The notes beneath the pieces were generated by a model. The model worked only from the letters and a program-made list of their open reading frames with translations. It was not told the origin of the DNA and searched no databases. Below are positions 38,092-46,307 of a stretch of 64,000 bases of DNA, one piece after another (positions within the stretch are counted from its first letter, which is position 1; each line of letters starts with the position of its first letter). This DNA is from Myxococcus fulvus (GTDB taxonomy: Bacteria > Myxococcota > Myxococcia > Myxococcales > Myxococcaceae), in the NCBI RefSeq assembly GCF_900111765.1, contig NZ_FOIB01000005.1:62001-126000 (forward strand), in the 5' to 3' direction. Made by a program: the position numbers and the translations under genes.

Positions 38092-39264
38092 ATGTCACAG
38101 CTCTTGTTGTCGGCTCTCTCCGTGGTTTGCCCGAACTGTGACGGGTTCAATCCGCCGCGCTCGGCCACCTGTGTGCTGTGCGGCCAGGCCCTGGGGGAGG
38201 CTCCCGTGGCCAAGGCCCCCGTGGCCAGGCCGGCCGCCACGGGCCGCCCCCCGCCCGCCGTGACACCCCAGGGAGGCCGCCCGGCGGCCGTCGCCTCCTT
38301 CCCCGGGCCTCGGGGCTCCGAGCCAGTGGGTCCTCCCACCACCCCGCCCCCGCCCAGCGCCATTCCGCCGGGGATGAGGCCGTCCGCCCGGACGCCGCCC
38401 CCCACGGCCGCCGCCGGGTTGATGGTGGAGCGCCCGGCGAACACCCGGCCTCCGGCGGCGCCCCCCGCGGGCAACGCCCCTCCTTCCCTGGCGCCCCGAG
38501 CCGCGCCGCAGGGGCCCGCGAACACCCGGCCGCCTCCGCCGGTGCCGGACGCGGCGATGCCCGGGCGCACGGGGTCTTCCGTCCCGGCCGTGGCGGCGCC
38601 CCGCCCCCCTCCGGCGGCCTCGCGCTTCGGGCTGGCGGTCATCGCCGGGTCCACGCGGGGGCAGCGCTACAAGCTGCCGGTGACGGGGTGCGTGGTGGGA
38701 CGGCAGCGCGGCGCCATCCTCTTCCCGGATGACGGGTTCGTCTCGCCGCTCCACGCGACGTTCCTGGTGAAGGACGGCGCGCTCTTCGTGCGCGACGAGA
38801 ACAGCGCCTCGGGGGTGTTCGTCACGGTGGCGGGCACCGAGGCCATCACCGCGCGCACGCACTTCAGCGCGGGCCAGCGGCTGTTCCGCTTCACGGGGCG
38901 ACTGGAGCCCGTCGCGCCGGTGGCGGGTCGGCCCATCGTGTATGGCGCGCCAGTGCCCCTCGGCCAGGCGGTGTACGGCGTCGAGGAGGTCATCATGGGC
39001 GGCCGAGGTGGCCGCGCGGTGGTGACGGCGGCGCCCCTGCTCACGCTGGGACAGGCCCACTGCGACTTGAGCTTCCCCGGCGACGAGGGCCTCGCGGGTC
39101 GCCACTGCGAGCTGTCCCCCACTCCGACGGGCGCCTTGCTGAGGGACCTGTCCGGCGGACTGGGCACCTACGTGCGAATCCCGCCCGGCGAGGAGCGCCC
39201 GCTGCGACCGGGAGACCGCGTCCGGCTGGGCCAGCACGTGCTGCAGGTGGAGACGCTCGCCTGA
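38092..39264 (+). CDS. Zinc-ribbon protein with two FHA domains
   Basis: 390 residues. An N-terminal zinc ribbon (CPNCDGFNPPRSATCVLCG), then a long Pro/Ala-rich linker (about 30-165), then an FHA domain (VVGRQRGAILFPDDGFVSPLHATF, LFVRDENSASGVFV) and a second FHA-like domain (LTLGQAHCDLSFPGDEGLAGRHCELS). FHA domains bind phosphothreonine. It is the left-hand partner of the Ser/Thr kinase gene, facing it head-on. Confidence 0.82.
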   Translation: MSQLLLSALSVVCPNCDGFNPPRSATCVLCGQALGEAPVAKAPVARPAATGRPPPAVTPQGGRPAAVASFPGPRGSEPVGPPTTPPPPSAIPPGMRPSARTPPPTAAAGLMVERPANTRPPAAPPAGNAPPSLAPRAAPQGPANTRPPPPVPDAAMPGRTGSSVPAVAAPRPPPAASRFGLAVIAGSTRGQRYKLPVTGCVVGRQRGAILFPDDGFVSPLHATFLVKDGALFVRDENSASGVFVTVAGTEAITARTHFSAGQRLFRFTGRLEPVAPVAGRPIVYGAPVPLGQAVYGVEEVIMGGRGGRAVVTAAPLLTLGQAHCDLSFPGDEGLAGRHCELSPTPTGALLRDLSGGLGTYVRIPPGEERPLRPGDRVRLGQHVLQVETLA

Positions 39265-39394
39265 GCGAGCAGGTGTGCTCGGTCGCGAAGGCGGACTGAG
39301 CGAGCACAAGCGCGGTGACGTCTCGTGCTCGAGCGCCTGCGGGGGGCCGCCGGGCGGGCAACCCCACCCGACGCCACCGCCTCGCGCACCGACG

Positions 39395-41125
39395 CTACGG
39401 AGCCGAGGGACGGGCCACGCTGCCGCCCAGCCGCTGCTCGATGAGCGCACGGGCCCGCGAGTCCCGCACGTCGCGAAGGTGACGCATCCACCAGTTACGG
39501 GCCTCATCCTGCTGGTCCCGCTGCCAGTAGACCTCGCCCAGCTTCAGCGCCAGCTCCGGGTCCGGGTTCGCCTCGAACGCTTGCCGGTAGCTCGTGGCGG
39601 CCATGTCGAGCTTCCCGCGCTCCAGGGACTGGTCGCCATCCTGAGAGTGCTTCCTGGACAGCTCCAGGTTGCGATCGGCCGCCGGAATCATCCGCTCGTA
39701 CAGCGGCTGGTCCGCATCCGAGGGGAGGACGCTCGTCCTGCCGGGAACCGGGGCGTTGGAGGGAATGGGGAAGTGCGAGCCCCCACCCTTCCCCGCGCCC
39801 TGCGTGTAATAGATGTAGGCGTAGAAGAGCCCCGCGCCCAGCACCAGCAGCACGGTGAGCGACTTGAAGAAGAAGGCCAGTCCGCCACCACCGACGCCGG
39901 GCTGGGTGGGGACGACGGAGTCCGTCTTCTCCCGCGTCGCGGGCATCACGTCCGCGCCCGAGGGCAGCGGCGAGAGCACGTCCGGCAGTGCGCGGACCGT
40001 GGCCTCCACCGTCATCTCGCTGCCCCATCCGGGGGCCGTGGCATCCCGGGCATCGTCGGGGCGGCCACCGGACTTGCGCGGCAGCGGCGCCAGCACGGCC
40101 GAGGGCTGGGGACGTCGCGAGCCCGCCGCCTCGCGACGGCGCTCCTTCTCCACCGCCAGCAGCTCCGCGCGGAAGGCCTCCGCGTTGGCCGGGCGATCAT
40201 CCGGGTCCTTGGAGAGCGTGCGCAGGATGAGCCGCTCCATCGCCGGGGAGATGCGCGCGTCGGGCCGGCGCCGCGTCGGGGGCTGCGGCTCCTCGGTGAG
40301 GTGCTTGGTGGCGAAGCCCACCGCGGAGTCGGACTCGAACGGCAACAGCCCCGTCATCAACTGGTAGAGGATGACGCCCACCGCGTACAGGTCCGAGCGG
40401 TGGTCCAGCTGCGCCCCGCGCGCCTGCTCCGGCGACATGTACTCGGGCGTGCCGCAGACGAAGCCCGCGCGGGTGAGCGCCGGCCCGTCGTCCGTGGAGT
40501 CGGTGATCTTCGCGATGCCGAAGTCGAGCACCTTGACGAAGTCCGGCTCGTTGCGCCGCTGCTCCACCATGATGTTCTCGGGCTTCAAGTCCCGGTGGAT
40601 GACGCCCGCGCCGTGCGCGTCCGACAGCGCGCCGAGCACCTGGCTGACGATGCGCACCACGCGCGCCTCGCCCAGCGGCCACTCGCGGCTCAGAATCTGG
40701 TGCAGGTCCTGCCCCGCCACGTACTCCATGGCGATGAAGAGCGCGCCGTCCTCGGCCTGGCCGAAGTCCAGCACGCTGATGGAGTTGCGGTGGTTGAGCC
40801 GGCTGGCCGCCTTGGCCTCGCGCTGGAAGCGCGCCACGGTGCGCTCGTCCGACAACAACGTGTGCCGCAGCACCTTGAGCACCACCACCTTGTCGAGGGA
40901 GATCTGCCGGGCCCGGAACACCCTGCCCATGCCCCCCTCGCCGATGAGGGCCTCGACCCGGTACTTCTGGGCAATCGTCATGCCGACGTAGTCGTCAGCA
41001 TCCGCCGTGCGCACGAGGGTCGCGCCACAGGCCGGGCAGAAACGGGAGGATTCTTGGGCGTCAGCGCCGCAGGAGGGGCAGTGCAAGTCAAACGTCCCCG
41101 AAGGGTGGGGCTGGAAGTTCACCAC
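39395..41125 (-). CDS. Serine/threonine protein kinase with zinc ribbon and C-terminal TPR-like tail
   Basis: About 576 residues. N-terminal zinc ribbon (CPSCGADAQESSRFCPACG), a complete Hanks kinase domain (IGEGGMGRVFRA, VLKVL, HRDLKPEN, DFGIAK, GTPEYMSPEQA, DLYAVGVILYQ), a linker, one transmembrane helix (SLTVLLVLGAGLFYAYIYY), then a periplasmic part with a TPR-like segment. GTG 41125 (or 41122) starts the sequence MVNFQPHPSG-like N-terminus; an in-frame start at 41590 adds a poor extension. The zinc ribbon sits in the cytoplasm next to the kinase. Confidence 0.9.
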   Translation of the reverse strand: MVNFQPHPSGTFDLHCPSCGADAQESSRFCPACGATLVRTADADDYVGMTIAQKYRVEALIGEGGMGRVFRARQISLDKVVVLKVLRHTLLSDERTVARFQREAKAASRLNHRNSISVLDFGQAEDGALFIAMEYVAGQDLHQILSREWPLGEARVVRIVSQVLGALSDAHGAGVIHRDLKPENIMVEQRRNEPDFVKVLDFGIAKITDSTDDGPALTRAGFVCGTPEYMSPEQARGAQLDHRSDLYAVGVILYQLMTGLLPFESDSAVGFATKHLTEEPQPPTRRRPDARISPAMERLILRTLSKDPDDRPANAEAFRAELLAVEKERRREAAGSRRPQPSAVLAPLPRKSGGRPDDARDATAPGWGSEMTVEATVRALPDVLSPLPSGADVMPATREKTDSVVPTQPGVGGGGLAFFFKSLTVLLVLGAGLFYAYIYYTQGAGKGGGSHFPIPSNAPVPGRTSVLPSDADQPLYERMIPAADRNLELSRKHSQDGDQSLERGKLDMAATSYRQAFEANPDPELALKLGEVYWQRDQQDEARNWWMRHLRDVRDSRARALIEQRLGGSVARPSAP

Positions 41126-41200
41126 GTCGCTCGGGTGATGAGCAAGCCGCGCGCAATGCGAGCAACCGCGCCCCACCCCTGGTAGAACCCGCCCAGCCCC

Positions 41201-41968
41201 ATGGAAGCGATGGAATACTGCCCCCGCTGCGACACCGAGAACCCCCGGGATGCCACCGTCTGCCGAGCCTGCGGCTCGCCGCTGCGCTCCGGCACCATGG
41301 TCATGGCCGTGGCCAGCCTGTCCTCGCGGCCCCAGGTCTCCATCCGCGTGGTGCGGGCCGATGGCGGCCCCGAGTCCGTCGTCCGCATGCAGCGCGACAC
41401 CCTCACCTGCGGCCAGCAGGGGGACATCCCGCTCCCGGACGACCCCTTCATCATGCCCGTCCAGATGCGCTTCTTCTTCTCCGGCGCGCGCCTGGCCGTC
41501 GAGGACGTGGGGGGCGCCAACGGCGTCTTCGTCCGCCTGCGCCAGGAGCGGGAGCTCTCCCCCGGAGGCGAGCTGCGCCTGGGTCGGCAACGGCTGGTTC
41601 TGGAGCCCATCCCCACCGCGACGCCCGGCCCGGGAGGCACCCAGGTCTGGGGCTCACCGGATCCCGGCTACCGCCTGCGGCTCATCCAGCTGCTGGAGGG
41701 GGGCCTGAAGGGCGCGGCCTATCCGCTCCGCGAGGGCGACAACCTGCTGGGCCGCGAACAGGGCGACCTCACCTTCCCCACCGACGGCTTCGTCTCCGGC
41801 CGGCACGCGGTGCTGCAGGTGCGCCAGGACCGGCTGACGGTGCGCGACGTGGGCTCGTCCAACGGCACCTTCATGCGGCTGGCTGGCCCGACCTTCGTCG
41901 ACAACGGTGACCACTACCTCATCGGTCGGCAGCTCTTGAGGGTGGAGATCCAGGCGCCGCTGGCCTGA
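41201..41968 (+). CDS. Zinc-ribbon protein with two FHA domains (second)
   Basis: 255 residues: zinc ribbon (YCPRCDTENPRDATVCRACGSPL), an FHA-like domain (CGQQGDIPLPDDPFIMPVQMRF, VEDVGGANGVFVRL) and a canonical FHA (LLGREQGDLTFPTDGFVSGRHAVLQV, VRDVGSSNGTFMRL). Start may be ATG 41201 or 41210. It is divergent from the kinase (starts 75 bp apart) and shares its ribbon, so it may be a kinase substrate or adaptor. Confidence 0.82.
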   Translation: MEAMEYCPRCDTENPRDATVCRACGSPLRSGTMVMAVASLSSRPQVSIRVVRADGGPESVVRMQRDTLTCGQQGDIPLPDDPFIMPVQMRFFFSGARLAVEDVGGANGVFVRLRQERELSPGGELRLGRQRLVLEPIPTATPGPGGTQVWGSPDPGYRLRLIQLLEGGLKGAAYPLREGDNLLGREQGDLTFPTDGFVSGRHAVLQVRQDRLTVRDVGSSNGTFMRLAGPTFVDNGDHYLIGRQLLRVEIQAPLA

Positions 41969-42043
41969 AGCACCGCCCTCCTCTTCGGCTCCCCGGGCCG
42001 CACGGGACATCTCCTCCCGCGCGGCCCCAGGCCCCCACGGCCA

Positions 42044-42406
42044 TCAGCCGTAGGACTTCTCCTTCTTCTCCTGCTCTTCCTTGCAGCGGATGCAGAGCGT
42101 CGTCACCGGACGCGCCTCCAACCGCTTGGGGGAGATGTCCTCCTCGCAACGCTCGCAGACGCCGAACGAGCCGTTCTCGATGCGCTCGAGCGCCTTATCA
42201 ATCTTCTGCAGCAGGAACTTCTCGCGGTCGCGGAGTCGGAACTGCATCGACTGCGCATACTCGGAAGAGGCCAGGTCGATCTCGTCGGGGAGATCGTCGG
42301 TGTCGAAACTCGACTCCTCCAGCAGGGTCTTCCTGGCGCTCTCGAGCAGGCTCGCCTTGCTATCCTCGAGCATCTTCTTGTAACGCTTGAGATCTTTCTG
42401 GTTCAC
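42044..42406 (-). CDS. DksA/TraR-type transcription factor
   Basis: 120 residues from GTG 42406 (GGAG ten bases upstream); the frame extends to TTG 42451 but the extension is not coding-like. Coiled coil from VNQKDLKRYKKMLEDSK on, with the acidic tip region ESSFDTDDLPDEIDLAS, then the C4 zinc finger CERCEEDISPKRLEARPVTTLCIRC. It should bind the RNA polymerase secondary channel and may work with the ppGpp made by the nearby rel product. The coiled-coil tip lacks an obvious DxxDxA; assignment to DksA versus TraR-like is not certain. Confidence 0.85.
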   Translation of the reverse strand: MNQKDLKRYKKMLEDSKASLLESARKTLLEESSFDTDDLPDEIDLASSEYAQSMQFRLRDREKFLLQKIDKALERIENGSFGVCERCEEDISPKRLEARPVTTLCIRCKEEQEKKEKSYG

Positions 42407-42435
42407 AGCCTTCGCTCCAGTACGCGAGGGTTTTT

Positions 42436-42462
42436 GGGCCCTGTCCCCCAAAAAAAGGGCCC
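42436..42462. other. Hairpin-forming palindrome between dksA-like and diadenylate cyclase genes
   Basis: GGGCCCT and AGGGCCC are separated by 13 mostly C/A bases, with T- and A-runs at the flanks. It lies in the divergent promoter area. It may be an operator or a transcription pause; no function is assigned. Confidence 0.3.
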
Positions 42463-42533
42463 GAAAGCTTTATTCAGCCAGCCTTCAGTGTCAAGCTGAC
42501 GTGGTCACGAACTGCGGGTGAAGGGAGGGGCGT

Positions 42534-43415
42534 TTGAGCGAGAACACGAAGTTTGATCGGGAGTTCCTGCGCTCGGCCCTCTCCTTGGCCGCGAAGAGTG
42601 ACGTCGATCACTTCCTCTACATCTGCGACACGCCCATCCCTCCCGAGGAGCTGCGCGGCAGGCCTGCTCGCAAGAAGCTCGTGTACGCGGTGACGCTGGA
42701 CAAGCTGGCGCAGGAGCACCTGCTCAAGAAGGTCCGCGCGCTCGTCATCCCCGCCTACGACTACTCGCGCACCGAGCGGGTGAAGGTGGCGCTCGTCTCA
42801 GCGCTCTCCCAGGGGGCCTTCAAGGAAGGCGACCTGGTGCTGTGCATGACGGGGCGCGTGGGCCGTGCTCCCGACACGCTGATGCAGATGCGAATCGGTG
42901 GCTCGTTGGACGACCGGCTCGCCATCGAGGGCGTGAAGCTGGGCGAGGAGTTCAACTCCCAGGTGGTGGACGCGCTCATCCAGCTGGCGCTGCAGATCGG
43001 CCAGGAGGGCTTCGAGGGTCATCCCATCGGCACCATCATCACCATCGGCGACCACACGACGGTGCTGGAGAAGAGCCGGCAGATGACCATCAATCCGTTC
43101 CAGGGCCTCTCCGAGGCGGAGCGGAACGTGCTGGACCCGAAGATTCGCGAGGCCATCAAGAACTTCAGCGTGCTCGACGGCGCCTTCGTCATCCGCGAGG
43201 ACGGCGTGGTGCTGGCCGCGGGGCGCTACCTGTCCTCCGCGGACGAGATGGTGAAGATTCCGCTCGGCCTGGGCGCCCGGCACGCCGCCGCCGCGGGCAT
43301 CACCTCCACCACGCACTGCATCGCGCTGGTGGTGAGCCAGACGTCCGGCGCGGTGCGGCTCTTCAAGGGCGGCAACATCGTCCTCGAGCTCCACCAGACG
43401 GCCCGCCGCACCTGA
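42534..43415 (+). CDS. Diadenylate cyclase (c-di-AMP synthase), DacZ-like
   Basis: 293 residues from TTG 42534 (AGGGAGGGG just upstream). The N-terminal half (about 1-135, LYICDTPIPPEELRG, KKVRALVIPAYDYSRTERVKVAL) looks like the pyruvate-kinase-C-terminal-like domain found with archaeal-type enzymes. The C-terminal DAC domain has the DGA motif at 215-217 (DGAFVIREDG) and GLGARHAAAAGITS at 246 on, with RHA where the classic motif is RHR, as I recall for archaeal-type DacZ. It should join two ATP to c-di-AMP in the cytoplasm. Confidence 0.78.
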   Translation: MSENTKFDREFLRSALSLAAKSDVDHFLYICDTPIPPEELRGRPARKKLVYAVTLDKLAQEHLLKKVRALVIPAYDYSRTERVKVALVSALSQGAFKEGDLVLCMTGRVGRAPDTLMQMRIGGSLDDRLAIEGVKLGEEFNSQVVDALIQLALQIGQEGFEGHPIGTIITIGDHTTVLEKSRQMTINPFQGLSEAERNVLDPKIREAIKNFSVLDGAFVIREDGVVLAAGRYLSSADEMVKIPLGLGARHAAAAGITSTTHCIALVVSQTSGAVRLFKGGNIVLELHQTARRT

Positions 43416-43418
43416 GCC

Positions 43419-43976
43419 TCAGTCCGCCTTCTCCCGAAGCTCCTCGCGGTAGACATCCGCCAGCGCGTGGGCGCGCTCCACCTCGTCGCGTGCCGCGTCC
43501 ACCACCAGCGCCTGTTCGAAGCGGGCCACGCGCTCCTTCAGGGCCTCGGTGACGATGCCGCCCATCACCAGTCGCGCGGAGGCGCTCTCCCGCTCACGGC
43601 GCAGCTCCTCCACCCGCTCGCCCAGCTCCGCGGCGGCCTCCAGGAGCAGCGCGCCGTCGGACTCGGCGCGCTCCAGCGACTCGCGGGTGGAGGCGAGGAG
43701 GGCCTCGGCCTGCACGCGGTCCTTCTTCAGCACGGCCACCGCCTTGGCATCCGAGCGGGACTCCGCGGTGGCGCGGCGCGCGTCCAGCTCCGCGAGTCGG
43801 CGCGTGTAGCGCTCCACCGCGCGGGTGAGCTCTCCCTTGAGGGCGAGCAGCGTGGCCGCGGACTTGCGCAGCTCGGAGGCCTGCCGCTCGAGGTTCTCGA
43901 GCAGCTCGTCGAAGGCGGCCAGCGGGTCCACTGGCCGGGAGCGCTCCTTCTTGCGTTTCCAGAGGCCGAAGAACAT
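43419..43976 (-). CDS. PspA/IM30-like coiled-coil protein
   Basis: 185 residues, almost entirely heptad-rich helix (ELLENLERQASELRKSAATLLALKGE, RRLAELDARRATAESRSDAKA, LLEAAAELGERVEELRRERESASARL). Opening MFFGLWKRKKERSRPVD is a basic, membrane-surface type leader. No catalytic motif. It lies just downstream of the VWA gene on the same strand and is probably its cotranscribed partner. ESCRT-III/PspA kinship is a guess from length and pattern. Confidence 0.6.
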   Translation of the reverse strand: MFFGLWKRKKERSRPVDPLAAFDELLENLERQASELRKSAATLLALKGELTRAVERYTRRLAELDARRATAESRSDAKAVAVLKKDRVQAEALLASTRESLERAESDGALLLEAAAELGERVEELRRERESASARLVMGGIVTEALKERVARFEQALVVDAARDEVERAHALADVYREELREKAD

Positions 43977-43990
43977 GGCGTGCGGCAAGC

Positions 43991-46267
43991 CTAGCCGAAG
44001 GGGCGGCACAACAACCGCACTCGTGACAGCGCGTCCTCCACCGAGGGTCCGCCGACGGACAGCGCCGCGAGGTAGCGCGCGGGGGTCAGCCCGTACACCG
44101 ATAGCAGGTGCTGGAGGAGCACGACGCTCTCGGTGGCGCGCTTGTCCGCGGGGGCCAGGGACGTGGCCTCCACCAGCGCGCCGAGGATGTCCACCACCCG
44201 GCCCACCACGTCCGCGCCAGGGACCTGCCCGCCCTCGGGCCTGGGGGGCGATTCAGGAAAGAGCGCCTCGAACGAGGCCTCCACCGCGACGGGCATGCCC
44301 GAACCGCGTCCGCTCGCCACGGCCTCGAGCGCCTCCAGGTGCGGTACGAGCAGCTCCAGCGCGTCCGGCGTGGCGGGCACGTCGCGGGGCAGCAGCGTGC
44401 GCCAGGGCGTGTCGAACTCGGTGCGAGCCCAGAGAATCTCCTCGTCGGAGAGGTGGTGGTAGAAGGCGCGCAGCCCGGAGGCCCGCTGCTCGCGCACCAG
44501 CGAGCGCAGGTCGGGGTTCTCCTCGCCCAGGGAGATGAAGCTCAGGGCGATGTCCAGCGAGCCCATGGGCGCGCGCGTGCGGCGGATGAGGTCCAGGTCC
44601 ACGCGGTCCTCACCGTCGGTGACGAGCACCACGGTGGCGCGCGCCAGGTACGGGTCCCTGCCCTGCGCGGCGCGGATGGAGTCGAACGCGGACATCAGCG
44701 CGAGCGAGATGTCCGTCTGCCCCTCCGCGGGAGAGTCGCGGAAGAGGCGCTCGATCTGCCGGGTGGCCTCGACGGCCGTGTCCACGCGGGCCAGTTCCGT
44801 GGGCACGTCGTTGAAGAAGCTGAAGTAGAGCGGGTCGAACGTTTCGCCCCTGCGGGCCTTGACGCGCAGGTTGTTCAGCTCGGCGATGATGAGGGCGTCG
44901 CGGAAGCGGGCGCGGGCGCCATGCATGGAGCCGGACGCGTCACAGACGTAGACACGCACGGCGGTGCGCTTCACCTTCTTCGACTGGGGCGGCGGCGCGT
45001 CCTCGACGTACGCCCGCACCAACTGCCGGTTGGCGGCCAGGTCCCGCAGGAGCATGCGAGGGTCCGACAGCACGAAGTTGTTCACCTCGTGCAGCGCGCC
45101 CGTCGTGTCGAAGGTCATCGTCTGCGTGGGATAGGGCACGCGGCGCGCCACGGGCCGGGCGGTCTTGGTCTCCGCCAGGACGATCTCCTCGGAGAGCGCG
45201 TCCTCCACGTCGAAGTACCGGGCACAGCCCGCGGCCAGCTCGAAGGTCGCGAGCTGCTCGGGGCGCAACGAGAAGGCCAGGTCGGCCAGCAGCTCGTCCG
45301 GGCGAGGCGCGTCGACCTCGGGCCGGGGCGGCTGGGGCGCCTCGCCGAACCAGTCGGCCAGGGCGTCCCGCTCCGCGTTCTCCACCATGACCGTCAGGTG
45401 CGTCCGCGTGGGGAGCAAGGGCTCCAGACTCGAGCGGGCCGCCGCGGCCAGCTCCATGTCCCCTGCTTCCAAGGCCCGCTCGTAGAGGCCACGCAGCGAG
45501 CGATAGGCCACCTGGGGCTCATGGCGCGCGGTATGCCGCACGTGACGCAACAGCTCCTCGAGCGAGCGAACCGCGGGCACCGCGCGCGTGCGCTCCCGCG
45601 CCTCGGCCACGTCGCGACGAAGCGGCAGCGCCCGCTCCCGGTCATGGTCCGCGCCCAGTCGCAGCAACATCTCGTGCGCCAGGTCCAGGTCCCTGCGCTT
45701 CTGCACGACGTCGGCGACGTTGTCCCGGGCCCGCGACGCGAAGTACTCGGCCACCGCCATCCGCGCGCTGCTCGGAGGCCGCTGGGGTCGGCTCGCGGAC
45801 GCCGGGCGCTCGTAGACGACGAAGTCCTCGTCCGGGAGGTCCTCCGTGTAGGGCCGGAGGAAGAGGTCGGCCACCTTGACCGCGCGAGCGAGCCGGACGA
45901 AGGCCCGCTCGAGGACGGAGAGCGTCCCCGGCGGCAGCACGCCCGCCCGCCACGCGCGCTCCACGCGCCCCAGACACTCCTCGAACTCTCCGAGCGCCTG
46001 TCCCGCGCGGGCCTGCAGTCCCTGGGACAGCGAGCCCGCGCGCCCACGTCGAGCCCCCAGGGCATGGAGCAGCAGGGCATCCGCGGACGTGTGGACCCCC
46101 ACGCGGTCCAGCTCGCGGTCCAACGCCTGGAGCACCGGCAGCGACAGCTCCCCAGGCCCCGTGACCTTCCGGCCGAAGGCCCACCACCGGGGCCCTCCCG
46201 CGGGAGGCGGAGGCTGACGAAGCGCGTCCAACCGCGCTCGCAACTCGGTGAGCCTCCGCGAGAGCAT
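43991..46267 (-). CDS. VWA-domain protein partnered with a MoxR ATPase (ViaA-like)
   Basis: 758 residues. The C-terminal third carries a von Willebrand factor A domain with a complete metal-ion site: DASGSM at about 443-448, the Thr in GQTDISLALMSAF and LVTDGEDRVD. The N-terminal 350 residues are helical. ViaA of E. coli has the same helix-plus-VWA layout but is shorter. No signal peptide, so cytoplasmic. It follows the MoxR gene by 40 bp and is likely its cofactor. Confidence 0.85.
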   Translation of the reverse strand: MLSRRLTELRARLDALRQPPPPAGGPRWWAFGRKVTGPGELSLPVLQALDRELDRVGVHTSADALLLHALGARRGRAGSLSQGLQARAGQALGEFEECLGRVERAWRAGVLPPGTLSVLERAFVRLARAVKVADLFLRPYTEDLPDEDFVVYERPASASRPQRPPSSARMAVAEYFASRARDNVADVVQKRRDLDLAHEMLLRLGADHDRERALPLRRDVAEARERTRAVPAVRSLEELLRHVRHTARHEPQVAYRSLRGLYERALEAGDMELAAAARSSLEPLLPTRTHLTVMVENAERDALADWFGEAPQPPRPEVDAPRPDELLADLAFSLRPEQLATFELAAGCARYFDVEDALSEEIVLAETKTARPVARRVPYPTQTMTFDTTGALHEVNNFVLSDPRMLLRDLAANRQLVRAYVEDAPPPQSKKVKRTAVRVYVCDASGSMHGARARFRDALIIAELNNLRVKARRGETFDPLYFSFFNDVPTELARVDTAVEATRQIERLFRDSPAEGQTDISLALMSAFDSIRAAQGRDPYLARATVVLVTDGEDRVDLDLIRRTRAPMGSLDIALSFISLGEENPDLRSLVREQRASGLRAFYHHLSDEEILWARTEFDTPWRTLLPRDVPATPDALELLVPHLEALEAVASGRGSGMPVAVEASFEALFPESPPRPEGGQVPGADVVGRVVDILGALVEATSLAPADKRATESVVLLQHLLSVYGLTPARYLAALSVGGPSVEDALSRVRLLCRPFG

Positions 46268-46307
46268 GCTCAGCCCCGCCTCTCGGCGCTATGCGGCCCG
46301 GGTGCAC

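Noticed and set aside
39266-39281. Hairpin CGAGCA-GGTG-TGCTCG after the first FHA gene
   Set aside because: Only a six-pair stem without T-run; could be chance in this composition.
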